Shown here piece after piece: positions 33,928-46,662 of a stretch of DNA of 64,000 nucleotides. The notes beneath the pieces are model-generated. The model searched no databases. It was not told where the DNA came from and saw nothing but the letters and a program-made list of their open reading frames with translations. Source of the stretch: Procambarus clarkii (taxonomy: Eukaryota; Arthropoda; Malacostraca; Decapoda; Cambaridae); assembly GCF_040958095.1 (NCBI RefSeq), contig NC_091152.1, positions 18,012,796 through 18,076,795 on the forward strand, read 5' to 3'. Each line of letters begins with the position of its first letter. The stretch's first letter is position 1. The translations under genes were made by a program, and so were the position numbers.

Positions 33928-34958
33928 CAAGATCTCAAGATAGATTAAGGAATTCTTCTTGTAGGAAAATAATTGATATATATGTTCAAGCACTGTAAAA
34001 TTCTTCTACAGAAATAATGAATATAATCGCTTATTTAGATTATAAAACTGCTAGAGAGGACACGTACGGGATTTTGTTATTTTATATACAGCCTAACGAC
34101 AACTAGCCTAAATGTTAACTGTGGCCACATGGTAACAGAAAGGAAATAATAGTTGCCGAGCCGCGTGTCCGTTGATGTAGAGAACTGTGCAATCCTTCGT
34201 CCTCCAGCTGCTGCGTGGAAGGCGTTGACTATGGAATTGCAGTTATACTAGTTTTGGGACACGGCTGTGATGTGTCAAATGACGTGGCACCGATCTACTG
34301 GTCGTGGGAGCGAAATAAGTAAGATCGAAACGTAGCTCTCTGTTGCACGCTGTCAATGGCGACCGAGTCGCGTGGTGGCTGGCGGCGCTCTCGCGTCGTC
34401 TTCCTCCTCCCGATTGCGCATGCGCGGCTCTCGATAGACATCTCGAGCATAAATGGATTTTTATATATCGGAATTAACTAAGGAAGGAAGAGATGGTGAC
34501 GAGTATTGATGTCACATTTAATTCTTTCGTGTTAAAATATAACTTCGCGTAACATAAATTGGTTTATTAAAGTTACGCAGCTAATCGAAGAAATTAAAGT
34601 GAAATCATTTACATTAAAATAATTTCCTCTAGAATGTTTAATATCAGCTAAATAAGGGAGTTCCAGTAAGCAGTAGTATATTACGAAAATAAACTCATTA
34701 ATGAGTAATTATACTTAGTAAAGGAAATGATAAACTGGGCTCTGTTATAAATCCAACTAAATGTGGAAAGAATTCATGTTTCTGCCTGTCGTTCCTCACG
34801 TCGTTAGTCTGACTAGGAAGAATCTGGCAATATGGCTTTTATAAATCATGATGAGGATTAAATCTACAAGTTAGTAATTTTAGTAACTACTTGTGGTTAA
34901 TACAAATGTTGTATAAAAATACAAGAGATGTATGAAACTGTTGGTTATTTCCAACAAC
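33928..34958. other. non-repetitive stretch, partly CpG-rich
   Basis: Outside the CpG-rich piece at 34.3-34.43 kb this is AT-rich with no recognised gene or repeat. Confidence 0.4.
34300..34440. promoter_or_regulatory. CpG-rich patch with an NRF1-type palindrome
   Basis: A locally CpG-dense stretch contains TGCGCATGCGCG at about 34415-34426, a full match to the NRF1/Ewg consensus YGCGCAYGCGCR, plus a TGACGTGG half-CRE upstream near 34283. Such motifs mark metazoan housekeeping promoters. No transcript or exon can be tied to it here, so the promoter call is weak. Confidence 0.25.
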
Positions 34959-37252
34959 CAACACCACCACCACCACCACCACCACAGCCACCAGAACCAC
35001 CATCACCACCAACACCACCAACACCACCAACACCACCACTATCACAGCCACCACTACCATCACCACCACCACTACCATCACCACTACCACAGCCACCACC
35101 ACCACCACAGCCACCACCACCACCACAGCCACCACCACCACCACAGCCACCACCACCATCACTACCACCACCATCACTACCACTACCAACACTACCACTA
35201 CCACCACCATCACCACCATCACCACTACTACCACCACCACAACCACCACCATCACCACAACCACCACCATCACCACAACCACCACCATCACCACAACCAC
35301 CACCATCACCACAACCACCACCATCACCACAACCACCACCATCACCACTACCACCACCACCACCACCACCATCACCACAAAAAACACCACCACCACAACC
35401 ACCACCATCACCACTACCACCACCATCACCACCACCATCACCATCACCACAACCACCACCATCACCACTACCACCACCACCACCACCACCATCACCACAA
35501 AAAACACCACCACCACAACCACCACCATCACCACTACCACCACCATCACCACTACCACCACCATCACCACAACCACCACCATCACCACAACCACCACCAT
35601 CACCACAACCACCACCATCACCACTACCACCACCACCACCACCACCATCACCACAAAAAACACCACCACCACAACCACCACCATCACCACTACCACCACC
35701 ACCACCACCATCACCACAAAAAACACCACCACCACAACCACCACTACCACCACCACCATCACCACAAAAAACACCACAACCACAACCACCACTACCACCA
35801 TCACCACAAAAAACACCACAACCACTACCACCACCACCACAACCACCACCACCACAGCCACCACAACCACCACCACACCCACCACCACAGCCACCACAAC
35901 CACCACAGCCACCACAACCACCACCACACCCATCACCACAGCCATCACAACCACCACCACACCCACCACCACCACAGCCACCACCACAGCCACCACCACC
36001 ACCACCACAGCCACCACCACAGCCACCACCACCACCACCACCACCACAGCCACCACAGCCACCACAGTCACCACAGCCACCACCACCACCACCACCACCA
36101 CCACCACAGCCACCACAGCCACCACCACAGCCACCACCACCACCACAGCCACCACCACAGCCACCACAGCCACCACCACAACCACCACCACAACCACAGC
36201 CACCACAGCCACCACCACCACCACAGCCACCACAGCCACCACAGCCACCACCACAGCCACCATCACCACCACAGCCACCACCACCACCACAGCCGCCACC
36301 ACCACCACCACAACCACCATCACCACCACAGCCACCACCACCACCACCACAGCCGCCACCACAGCCACCACCACCACCACCACAGCCGCCACCACCACCA
36401 CCACCACCAAGGCCACCACAGCCGCCACCACCACCACCACAGCCGCCACCACCACCACCACAGCCACCACAGCCACCACCACCACCACCACAGCCACCAC
36501 CACCACAGCCACAGCCACCACCACCACAGCCACCACCACAGCCACCACCACCACCACCACCACCACAGCCACCACCACCACCACCACCACAGCCGCCACC
36601 ACAGCCACCACCACCACAGCCACCACCACAGCCACAGCCACCACCACCACAGCCACCACCACAGCCACCACCACCACCACCACAGCCACCACCACAGCCA
36701 CCACCACCACCACAGCCACCACCACCACCACAGCCACCACAGCCACCACCACCACCACCACCACCACAGCCACCACCACCACCACCACAGCCACCACAGC
36801 CACCACCACCACCACCACCACCACCACAGCCACCACCACCACCACCACAGCCACAGCCACCACCACCACAGCCACCACCACAGCCACCACCACCACCACA
36901 GCCACCACCACCACCACCACAGCCACCACCACAGCCACCACCACCACCACCACCACAGCCACCACCACCACAGCCACCACCACCACCACAACCACAGCCA
37001 CCACCACCACCACAGCCACCACCACCACCACAGCCGCCACCACCACCACCACAGCCGCCACCAACACCACCACAGCCGCCACCACCACCACCACAGCCGC
37101 CACCACCACCACCACACCCACCACCACCACAGCCACCACCACAGCCACCACCACCACAGCCACCACCACCACAGCCACCACAACCACCACAGCCACCACA
37201 ACCACCATCACCACCACAACCACCACCACAGCCACCACCACAACCACCACAT
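34959..37252. repeat. 2.3-kb CCA-type triplet array with CAG interruptions
   Basis: A trinucleotide array of CCA with AAC, TCA, CTA and AAA interruptions on the left (34.96-35.85 kb) and regular CAG (later GCC) interruptions on the right. On the left a longer unit with ACCACAAAAAACACCACCAC recurs six times. The plus strand is nearly free of G and T, and all frames on both strands are open, giving spurious Pro/His, Val/Ala and Trp/Leu frames. Confidence 0.97.
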
Positions 37253-37261
37253 CACATCATC

Positions 37262-37575
37262 CCTGGCAGCCATCCACACACCATCCCTCTCGCCCTCTCC
37301 ATCTCCCTCTCCCTCGCCCCCTCCCTATCTCACTCTTCCTCTCTTGCCCTCTCTCTCTGGCGAGGGAGAGAGGGCAAGAGGAGAGCCTCTCCTCTCCCTC
37401 GCTCTCTTCCCCTCTCTCGTCCTCTCCCCCTCTCACTCTCTCTTGCTCTATCTCTTGCCCCCCCCTCTCTCTCTCTTGATTTCTCTGTTGCTCTCTCTCT
37501 CTTTCTTGCTCTCTCTTGCTCTATCTCTTTTACTCTCTCTCTCTCTCTCTCCCTTCCTCTCTGCTCCCTCCCTCC
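37262..37575. repeat. CT-rich tract upstream of a LINE ORF1
   Basis: Imperfect (CT)n/(CCCTCT)n. A similar tract precedes the other ORF1 fragment at 51.55 kb, so it may be the LINE's 5' UTR rather than an independent microsatellite. A short GAGAGGGCAAGAGGAGAG patch inverts the strand bias locally. Confidence 0.8.
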
Positions 37576-37616
37576 CCTGGCTAACCCTTTCAAAACATAT
37601 AAGGGAAAGGTACTAA

Positions 37617-38446
37617 GATGGCAGGAGGACTCACCAGGGACACAGGGAATAGCCAAAGTGACAAAATGAAGGCAATGTTAGCTGAAGTGGGAGGAATTCA
37701 GTAAGGAGATGCATGAAATGAAGAATACAATTAGCAACCTGCAAAGTGAGCTGATAGAAGCAAAAGAGAACAAATCCCTCACAGAAAAAAATAATGAGAC
37801 TGAGCATCAGATAATCATCCAAAGGGAAGATGGAATTGTCGCATTGGAAGGAAATGCCTCTGTACCTGAAACATTTGCAGAAATACTGAAAAAAGAGCAC
37901 AGAAGCAATGGCCACAGTGAGGGAGGTAGCCATACAAGCAGCTACCTCACAGGAAGCAGCAAGGTGAACCAGTCAGCTGCTGGAAAGAAAAAGATCAGTG
38001 ATAGCTGTAGGCATCAAAGAACAGGAAAGATCCAATAGGCAAGAATGGAAGAGCAAGGACAGAGAGGCAGTAAATGGGACACTAAAAGGGGTTAAAGATG
38101 GAAGGGGCTAAGCAAAACATTGAGAAGGTTTTCAGGTTGGGCTGGTACAAGAACAGAGACCGCGTGGTGATGATAGTGTTTGCAAACGAGATCACGAAGG
38201 AGGTTATTCTAGAAAGGAAGAGTCATCTGCAGTATGTGGAGGAATACAAAAAAGTATTCCTGCAGAGGAACAGGACGAAGGAGGAGAGAGCCCGGGCGAC
38301 AGAGGCAAGGAAGAAGCGCAGGGAGAGAGGAGTAAACCAGGAAATCACAGCCCCCATCACAACAGTCCCAGAAACAAGAGGGGAACCCACAACCAGCATC
38401 CCAGCAACACCAGAGGGGAGGGCAACACCGCCACCTTCCTCTGCAT
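37617..38446 (+). pseudogene. CR1-like LINE ORF1 (coiled coil + nucleic-acid-binding part)
   Basis: The N-terminus reads from ATG 37617 (MAGGLTRDTGNSQ) and breaks near 37.70 kb; the next frame continues with the heptad-like EMKNTISNLQSELIEAKENK (coiled coil) and PETFAEILKK. A third block (38098-38448) has EKVFRLGWYKNRDRVVMIVF and ERKSHLQYVEEYKKVFLQRN, then a basic stretch (RTKEERARATEARKKRRER) and a Pro/Thr-rich end. The order is coiled coil, RRM-like strand pattern, basic tail, as in LINE ORF1 proteins that bind the element's RNA. The truncated protein at 51.55 kb is its homologue. At least two frame breaks. Confidence 0.8.
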
Positions 38447-38557
38447 AGAAACCCTCCCTACCCCCTCACCCTACCTGCCCACACTCAAATGCTCACTCAA
38501 CCCTCCCTCCTCCCTTCCCTCACCACATCCCCATTTGTGTTACGCATCCGTCTGACA

Positions 38558-39182
38558 CCTGATGGTCACCGCATGTTGATGCTGTTCATGCTCTGTATGG
38601 GCGGTTAGAGAAAATAAAACATACACTGGAGTCTCTATCAGCTGACAATAAACAGCAAGTGAATACAAGGTGAGAGGAAGAAGGATTGAGCAAAAAAATT
38701 GGAAAACCTGGAAACAATCTTTCTCACAATTCCTTGGAATGACATGCTAGAAAGAATGAACAAAACAAACAAGGTCCTGCAATCAAAGGATGTGAACATC
38801 CTTGTTTCCACGAATCCTCTTGAGTCTATGAAAACCTGTCTTCAGGAAACTAGAGATAAATTTAGTGAATATAAATTCAAAGCCAGAAGTATGTATCCAG
38901 ATTCACATTAAAGTGATGGGAAAAAACGGGAACGAAAACGAAGTGTGCGTCGTAGTAGAGATAATGGAAAAGCAGAAGAGGTACTTCTCATTAAAACAGA
39001 AAAATTCAAGGTGGAAACTTTCTTCCCTATTCTGGAGACTCTAATCTTTGAACTGACAAAACGTGCAGAGATTAATTCACAGATTGGAAATCTGTTTTTT
39101 TTCTTCAGCGAATTGAAAACCATTGCTTCTGATGCACTAAAGAAAAAGTGTAAACATCTAGCTAATATGTTGTTGTGTTGAT
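38558..39182 (+). pseudogene. hAT-type (ZMYM1-like) transposase relic
   Basis: In one frame WSPHVDAVHALYGRLEKIKH is followed by TLESLSADNKQQ, then stops, then NDMLERMNKTNKVLQSKDVN and CLQETRDKFSEYKFKARS, a stop at 38909-38911, a basic KKRERKRSVRRSRD and FKVETFFPILETLIFELTKR. This order (TRWS-A-like block, WNDILE..N..SK.LQS, coiled linker, basic stretch, F.V..F.PI.D) is that of domesticated-looking hAT transposases annotated as zinc finger MYM-type protein 1. The N-terminal zinc finger, catalytic DDE core and C-terminal dimerisation part are missing or broken. Confidence 0.65.
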
Positions 39183-39329
39183 TTAGGGGCGACGACGATC
39201 ATGGGATTGGATGCACCCTGGCTGCCCAATACCGGGAAATAGCGGAGGGATGGGGTCCCCTATAGTCTCTTCAGGCCATAGACCCTACAATCTCCTCAGG
39301 CCACTTATTTTACAATCTCTTCAGGCCAC

Positions 39330-42300
39330 GGTCATGACGGATGAAGCAGAAAGTATGGAGAAGGAAGTCATGACGGACGTCTTCGTCCTTGGAAAACGAC
39401 CGCAGAGGGCCCTGAAAGTTGTCGAAGTAGTCCTAAGGCTAGTAAGAATGCAAACAGTTCCCCGGCCAGGCATGAATGAGCAGGAGAGAGTTTCCACGTC
39501 TGACAAAAGGAAAAAGGAGCAATGTATGCTGCCGCAGATGTGGATGATGGCTGATCTTTGCGGGACCCATCCATGTAAACCTCCAAGTATCCAGAGTATA
39601 AGGAGGCTCGTAGGTCTGCAAAAATTAAAGGAGCCAGACCCTCTAAATCCCTTTTCCGACGAGGAGGCTTGGAAAAGTCCACAGAAACCCGGATGAGCTC
39701 TTCTGCCCACAGAGGTACCGGTGAGATGATTGGGCCAGGGGTGAGTACAGGGACGGGAAGGGAAAACTGTGAATATGCATGCAAGGCCCGGACGACAAAA
39801 GGCAACTGACGGCGTCTGGAGTGTCTACCTTGCACATTCCACTAGTTAGCCTCAAGCTGCAGGCGAGTAAGTAGATGGGTAGCAGGGAGATGCGCTTTCT
39901 GTTGAAGCCGGCGACAGAGGGTGAGGAGACGTTCAAAGCGCAGGGGCCATAACCCCGACTCGGCATGAAAAGAGAGAGGACTGGCGAGGAGGGCATAGCT
40001 CCTAGCGCTGAGCGAAGGGCACCATTTTGAATGGGATCCAGCCTTGCCAAGACCGATGATGCTGCTGAGCCATAGACTTCACTCGCGTACGTGATCTTGC
40101 TACAAATGAAGGCCTTATAGAGAGCTAGGAGCGACTCCTGTGAAGCCCCCCATGCCGCACCAGAGAGTTGTTTCATGATGTTCACGGGATGAAGGCATGA
40201 GGCCCAAAGGTAATCCACATGATGCCTCCACATCAGCCGAGGGCCATCTAGAACGACCCCCAGCCACCTGTGTTCCGTAGCGATCGGGAGACGACGGCCC
40301 CAGACGGTCACCACTGGCTGGTCTGGCAAGCGGGTCCAGGAGAAGCTCATGATGCAACTTTTCACCGGGTGCCTTCAGGAGAGTGGCACCATCCGCCATG
40401 ATGGTTACGTCATCGGCATAGGCTAAAACCTGGCCCCCCCAGAATACCGGGAGATCAGACAGAAGAATAGAGAATAATAGTGGGCTGAGAATCGCTCCCT
40501 GGAGGACACCACGCGAGAGAGGGCAGGACGTGGAGACGACTCCACCAACTGCCTCTTTGAATGAGTGGCCCTGCCGTACCCGAGAGAACTAGTCGAGCCA
40601 AACTCTGGAGGACAGCAGAATGAGACACAGAGTCAAATGCACTCTTGATGTCGAGGAATGCTGCAAGGAGCACTCTTCTCCGGCGATAAGTGTTCATTAT
40701 TCGATGTTCCAGGGAGAGGAGGCAGTCTATCGTGCTTCTTCCCGGCCGAAATCCAATGATACCCTCAGGTAGGAGACTTAAGGTTTCCACCACCCATTGT
40801 AGCCGGGTGTGAACAAGACGTTCCATCAGTTTCCCGAGACATGGAAGGAAACCTATGGGCCGATATGAACTCGGGACAGACGGATTCTTCCCTGACTTGG
40901 TCAATGGTAGAAGAATGGCGTGTTTCCACGGGTCAGGGAAGATACAAGAGGACCAGAAGGCGTTATACATCTGAAGGAGATGGGACTGAAGGATCCAGGG
41001 CGCCCTCCGAACAAATTCATATGGAATGTTGTTTATCCGTGGCATAGTGCCCAACCTAGAGAGTGACAGTGCGTCCTTCATCTCAACAGATGTAAATGGA
41101 CGATCCAGGTCCTGAGCTAGTCCTATACCCTGTCGGGAACCCCGTCATATGGAACTGACAGAAAGAAGCAGGGAACGGTAAACATCCTCAAAGTGGTCAT
41201 CCAAAAGTTTGGCTATTTGTACTTCCCCCAGGCCTCCCATTACCACTAGGGTCTCTGAGTGGGATGGAAGGCTGGGAGTACCTACCTGTCATCTTGCAAA
41301 CAAAGGCCCAGGCTCCCGCAGAGGAGGAGTCCAATCGGAGAGAGGCACAGTAATCAGCCCAGGCCTTGCGTTTGGCAAGGAGGACTGTTTGTCTACACCT
41401 GGCGTCCGCTCTGCGGAAGGACTGCCGCTGCAATGGAGTAGAATGGGGCAGCCACGAATTCCACGCACATCGTCGGTCGAGTACTGCCTGCCGACATTCA
41501 GGGGTCCACCACGGTGCCCCACGGTGGGAAGGATTGGTGATCTGTCCACTAGTCCTCCTGAAATGCAGAGAGCCTATACTGAAGAGGGACTCGGAGAGAG
41601 CATCCACTGACCCATGCAGATCTGCAGTAACTGGGGGAAGGGTTAACCAGTCATCAGCCTCATAGCCAAGCCACCCCTCTTCCGAAAAGATCCACTTGGA
41701 TCTTCGAGTGGTCATAGCAGGACGAACAGTGCCCCCGAAGGAGATGACGATGGGCAGGTGATCACTACCCAGGTACGGCCCATATCTGCGCCATCTGGAA
41801 GGGGCCTTTTCTAATGCAAAGATCGAGCATTGAAGTATGGCCATTGAGCGGGTCTATCCGCGTTCCCAAACCTGGCGGCGTCAGTAAGGAGAGGTCTGGG
41901 AAGTCAAGGAGAAACTGAAACAGGGCTCGGCCAGCCGTGTTGTAGTAGCGACCCGATAGCACAGGTTACCAAGATGAGTGCCGAGCGTTAAAGTCACCCA
42001 TGACTCGGCAGGTGTCTGTGATCTGACCAAAATAGTGTTCTAGTTCCTTCTTCGTTACCGGTAGACAGGGGTTATACAGTACTCCAAAGGTGCCCCACCC
42101 ATGGAAGAGGGCCACCTTCACTACCATGAACTCTAAATGCCTGCCCGGGTAGGAGTGAATCCAGAGCAAGGAGCTCGGAACTGAGTCCCTGACCAAGAGG
42201 GCAAGTCCTCCTCCACCCCGTACTGGCCGATCTTGTCTTTAGACTGAATACCCCGGCACCGTGAAGCAAAGGTTGTCAGTAAGCCAAGTCTCACAGAGTC

Positions 42301-42411
42301 CCACGATCAACGGTGGTATGCTGGCGATAAAATTGCATAGAATTTGCGTCTTCTTAAAGAGGGAGCGGGCATTCCAAAACACCACAGTATTCTCAGGATG
42401 GGGCGCCATCA
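39330..42411 (-). pseudogene. I-type LINE ORF2: endonuclease, RT, RNase H
   Basis: Read on the minus strand from ATG 42411: an APE endonuclease (NTVVFWNARSLF, LCETWLTDN, then RVMGDFNARHSSW, and LGSDHLPIVISF near 41.77 kb); a linker with APWWTPECRQAVLDRR; an RT with YRPIGFLPCLGKLMERL, FLDIKSAFDSV and, in a new frame, VLAYADDVTIMADGA near 40.41 kb; the RT thumb (LGVVLDGPRLMWRHHVDYL, SKITYASEVYGSAA); and an RNase H start (EVYMDGSRKD, AGELFAFLLALGLL) near 39.5 kb. All domains are in order over 3.1 kb, with several frame breaks. The RNase H 3' half is missing. With the upstream zinc-knuckle ORF1 this is nearly a whole element. Confidence 0.92.
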
Positions 42412-42549
42412 TTATATAAATACAACAGCTAACTTTTTGACCACCTATGCCCAGACGTCTCCAAAAGGGGAACCACTAGAAAAAGCCATAAAACCCTCAT
42501 ACAAAGTAAGTAAAATGTGTGGTATCAATGACAGCCAGTCCAAGGGCTG

Positions 42550-43916
42550 TTGATCAATGCTTCTCTCTTCCTGATGGAAGCGGTGATCGGCTCGCGAACT
42601 CTCTTGACGGCGCCTGCGACTGGTGGGTGCTTTGCTCTGGGCTTCATGTTCCACCGGTGTCACAATCCCCTGGGAAGGTACCTGGGGGACCAGAGGATCA
42701 TCAGGGCTATCTGTTGGAGCAGTACCTCCTGATCAATGGGAGTGTCGACGACGCCGGTGTTGGCTTCTTTGAGGAGAGGCAGGAGGGTGACGAGTGCCAG
42801 TCTCCAGCCGAGACTGAGCGTCCATGTCTGTATACGTGGATGAGTTTCTGTCCATGTCAAGGCTACCCAGGAGGGAAAGTCGATTAGTAACTTGGGCGTA
42901 TGAGGCATGTGACTGGGACAGGCAAGAGCGTCTGCTAGTTCCTACTTATGAAGAGGCCTGACCAGGGGAAACCTGGAGGCGAGAAGTAGCGATAGGCTGA
43001 CTGAGAGCGCGCAACCTCTGGAACAGCTCATGTCGAGGGGTCCCCGCTGTTTTATGATCGATGTCCAACTGGAGGGCCTCAAGATATACCGGGCAACTTT
43101 TGGACGTAACCTGGTGATGGCCATGGCATAAAAGACAGCGAGGTGCATCAGAGCACCCACCGTTATCTCTGTCTGTATGGCCTGTTTTGCCCCAGTTTGC
43201 ACAGCGTGCTGCATTACGGCAGGTGAGGCGACTGTGGCCCAATAAATGACAAGCGTAACATCGTAACACAGGGAAGTTATAGGGCTGGACCTGATACAAG
43301 GTTCTGTGTAGTGCCACCCGATCAGGGAGGGGCCCATCGAACTTTACACGGACCATGAATGTCGGCCCTACTGCTCCGTGAATCCTGGTAACTTCCAATA
43401 ATCCCGCTGATGCACACCCTAAAAACGGGCCTGGATGTCATCCAAATCAACACTAGGGTCAATTGGGCCAATCTTCCCATACCGGGCCCAAGACTCCTCC
43501 TGCGACAATACCTGTCGGCACCTGACAGGCCAGTCCCTCAACTTAATAATGTCGGATACACGGAAATGTGATAGAGCCTCCTTTCTGATGTGTAGCTTCA
43601 GTGCTGCACCCATACCCAGGGTACGCATGGTCTCAGGCAGGCAATGTGGCCTCAATACCGAAGCCTCAATTGTTGCACCTAAAGTACGAGGATTTGCAAA
43701 CACGCACTGACCTGATTCTGACTGGACTAGGACAACCAGAAACGAGGAATGAGGTATCACAAGAAGAAGGTCTTCTGAAGGCGAAGACATCCTCTTAGCA
43801 TCTTGCTCTGGGGCAGCATCAGCCGACTGCTCACGGGTTCTATTACACCTATCAAGTAAAAGTTTCAAATCAAGATTAGCATTTAGGGAACAAGGTTTTG
43901 TACATGTAGATAGCAC
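42550..43916 (-). pseudogene. I-type LINE ORF1 with zinc knuckles
   Basis: On the minus strand from 43916 the frame has an RRM-like region (ATIEASVLRPHCLPETMRTL, SHFRVSDIIKLRDWPV), a break near 43.41 kb, and then the nucleic-acid-binding end: LRCYACHLLGHSRLTC, CANWGKTGHTDR and CLLCHGHHQVTSKSC, that is three CCHC knuckles in a row. The second has Trp where its second Cys is expected (CANW). A further decayed stretch runs to about 42.55 kb, 140 bases before the ORF2 start. ORF1 would coat the element's RNA. It precedes ORF2 in the same orientation, as in a normal I-type element. Confidence 0.88.
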
Positions 43917-43924
43917 AAGATAAT

Positions 43925-45175
43925 GTGTGAAGTGAGTGAATGTTTAGCATGTTAAGGGACTTAAACAGAGGGGCTGTGTGTTGTCTGAAGACAGTTTGTT
44001 ATAGTTGTGATAGCAGATTTTTGCTGAGAGATGATAGGCTTGAGGTAATTTGCAGTGGTTGATCCCCATGCACAGATACCGTAGGTAAGATAGGGATAGA
44101 TTAGCACATAGTATAACGATAGGAGAGCAGAGTGGGGAACATAGTATCTGATTTTAGAAAATATACGGACCGTTTTTGAGACTTTTTCGCGATGTGTTAA
44201 AGGTAAGTCCTGAAGTTCCGTCTCTTGTCTATGTATAGGCCAAGGAACTTTTCCTAATTTTTATTGCTAATGCAAATATTGTCTCAAGTTGAATTTGATT
44301 TGATGATTTACTACCAAATATAATGTAGTAAGTATTTTCTATGTTTAGTGTGAGTTTGTTGGTTGACATCCATAAGGGAACTTTTTTAATTCATTATTTA
44401 CAATATTGTTTAGTGTGTGGGGGTTGGGATCAGATGAAGGTAGTATCGTCAGCAAATAGTGTAGGTTTAAAAATGTTAGAAACATTTGGCAAATGATTGA
44501 TGTATATAAGAAATAGGAGAGGTCCTAAGATGCTGCCCTGTGGCACTCCTACTGTCAATAGTAGAGTGGGAAAAGTTGTTATTGATGGCTACATATTGGT
44601 GTCTGTGACTAAGATAGGAACGGATATAGTCCAGAGCAAGGCCTCGGATACTATAATGGTGAAGTTTAAGTAAGAGGTAGTTAAGGTTTACAGTATAAAA
44701 GACCTTTCTCGGGTCAATGAAGAGTTCAATCGGGAACTCTCTTTCAAACTCAAGGGCTGAGTATATTATTAAGCAGACTAATAATGGCATCACTGGTACT
44801 CTTTTGGGAACGGAAGCCAAACTTGGCAGGGACTTAATATATTGAGTTTTACAAAGTAGGAATAGAACTGTTTGTAAATAATTTTTTCAAATATTTTTGA
44901 AAGTATATGTAAATTTCATATTGGTGTGTAATTGTTTATGTCAGCTGTCTCGCCTCCTTTATGAACTGGCATCACTCTTGCTTTTTTAAGTATATTAAGA
45001 GATTTGTTGAATAGTAGAGCTATGGGTGATGCAAGAGCAGGGGCAGCACTCCTATAAATCATAGATGGTATTTCATTAATCTTCGCAGCTTTGGTTTTAA
45101 GCAATTGAATTATGGATTTAATGTCTGTCAAGCTGACTAGTACAAGGAGGTAAACACTGATATACTCCACCTAAG
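43925..45175 (-). pseudogene. LINE RT fragment (L2/CR1-like)
   Basis: The minus strand gives the start of an RT (KINEIPSMIYRSAAPALASP, ARVMPVHKGGETADINNYTP), then FPIELFIDPRKVFYTVNLNY (changed from F.D..KAFDTVNH), [20 protein letters not shown], and, in a second frame, [20 protein letters not shown] and TLFADDTTF near 44.45 kb. The palm aspartate of the first motif is lost and there is a frame change near 44.56 kb. Downstream sequence to 43.93 kb looks like decayed thumb. It lies end to end with the I-type LINE, in the same orientation. Confidence 0.85.
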
Positions 45176-45186
45176 GCCAAACATTG

Positions 45187-45455
45187 CAGTCACCATGGCG
45201 TAGTGGTTAGACGCTCGCCTGGCGTTCCACGAGCGCTTTGTCCTGGGTTCGTATCCTGGTCGGGGAGGATTTACTGGGTGCAAATCCTTAACTGTAGCCT
45301 CTGTTTAACACAACAGTAAAATAGGTACCTGGTTGTAAAAACTGTTCCTCGTGGGGGTCGTCTTCCAGGGAACATAGCCTGTCCTAAAAGCTAGGCGTAC
45401 TACAGGCTGTACAAGAATGTAAGAACTCTTGTATATATAAAAAAACAACAACAAA
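45187..45455 (+). mobile_element. tRNA-derived SINE, family 2, copy 2
   Basis: Head GGCGTAGTGGTTAGACGCTC, B box GGGTTCGTATCCTGG, body GGGGAGGATTTACTGGGTGC and CCTCTGTTTAACACAACAG, end CTCTTGTATATATA with A-run. It is colinear with the copy at 20970-21252. CGCTCG/CGAGCG form an anticodon-stem-like hairpin. Confidence 0.88.
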
Positions 45456-45725
45456 ACATTGTCGTACATGAAAATGGTAGCAGCTTGCGAAATTGACACA
45501 CAGTCCCGTTTTCTTTTTTGGGTCCTGTGGTAGGTTAGGATAAGGGCAATTTAGTACAATAGTTTCTTGAGGTTTAGTACAATAGTTTCTACACCCTGCA
45601 ACCAACAATCCATCCTCCGCAGTCCTCCCTGAAACACCAAGAGTCTCTACGGTCATCATAGAAAACTTACAGAACTCACACTACAGTAAACTAAAGCAAG
45701 AGGCTTACCCACAGCCATCTTGCCA
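45456..45725. other. spacer, nothing recognised
   Basis: No repeat or coding feature was recognised; a short phrase TTTAGTACAATAGTTTCT is duplicated in tandem near 45.55-45.59 kb. Confidence 0.4.
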
Positions 45726-46662
45726 ACCACAACACGCACCAGATACCCCCTCCCACTACCACACTCTACCACCCCCCCCAGGCACCAGTTACCCCTCCCA
45801 CTACCACACTCTACCACCCCCCCCAGGCACCAGTTACCCCTCCCACTACCACACTCTGCCACCCCCCCAGGCACCAGATACCCCTCCCACTACCACACTC
45901 TACCCCCCCCCCCCTGGCACCAGATACCCCTCCCACTACCACACTCTGCCCCCCCAGGCACCAGATACCCCTCCCACTACCACACTCTGCCACCCCCCCC
46001 CCCCCAGGCACCAGTTACCCCTCCCACTACCACACTCTGCCACCCCCCCAGGCACCAGATATCCCCTCCCACTACCACACTCTACCACCCCCCCAAGGCA
46101 CCAGATACCCCTCCCACTACCACACTCTGCCCCCCCCTGGCACCAGTTACCCCTCCCACTACCATACTCTGCCACCCCCCCCCAGGCACCAGTTACCCCT
46201 ACCCACAACCACACTCTGCCACCCCCCCAGGCACCAGATACCCCTCCCACTACCACACTCTGCCACCCCCCCCCCCAGGCACCAGATACCCCTCCCACTA
46301 CCACACTCTGCCACTTCCCCCCCAGGCACCAGTTACCCCCTCCCACTACCACACTCTGCCACCCCCCCAGGCACCAGTTACCCCTCCCACTACCACACTC
46401 TGCCACCCCCCCCCCCAGGCACCAGTTACCCCTCTCACTACCACACTCTACCACCCCCCCCAGGCACCAGTTACCCCTCCCACTACCACACTCTACCACC
46501 CCCCCAGGCACCAGTTACCCCTCCCACTACCACACACTGCCACCCCCCCCCCAGGCACCAGTTACCCCTCCCACTACCACACTCTACCACCCCCCCAGGC
46601 ACCAGTTACCCCTCCCACTACCACACTCTGCCACCCCCCCCAGGCACCAGTTACCCCTCCCA
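45726..46662. repeat. about 43-bp C-rich minisatellite
   Basis: About 22 units of CAGGCACCAGTTACCCCTCC, CACTACCACACTCTGCCA and a C-run of 6-12. Variation is concentrated in the C-run and in TTACC/ATACC. Confidence 0.96.

Noticed and set aside
34887-37669. Proline-, histidine-, valine- or tryptophan-rich frames of several hundred codons on both strands
   Set aside because: By-products of a CCA-type triplet array.
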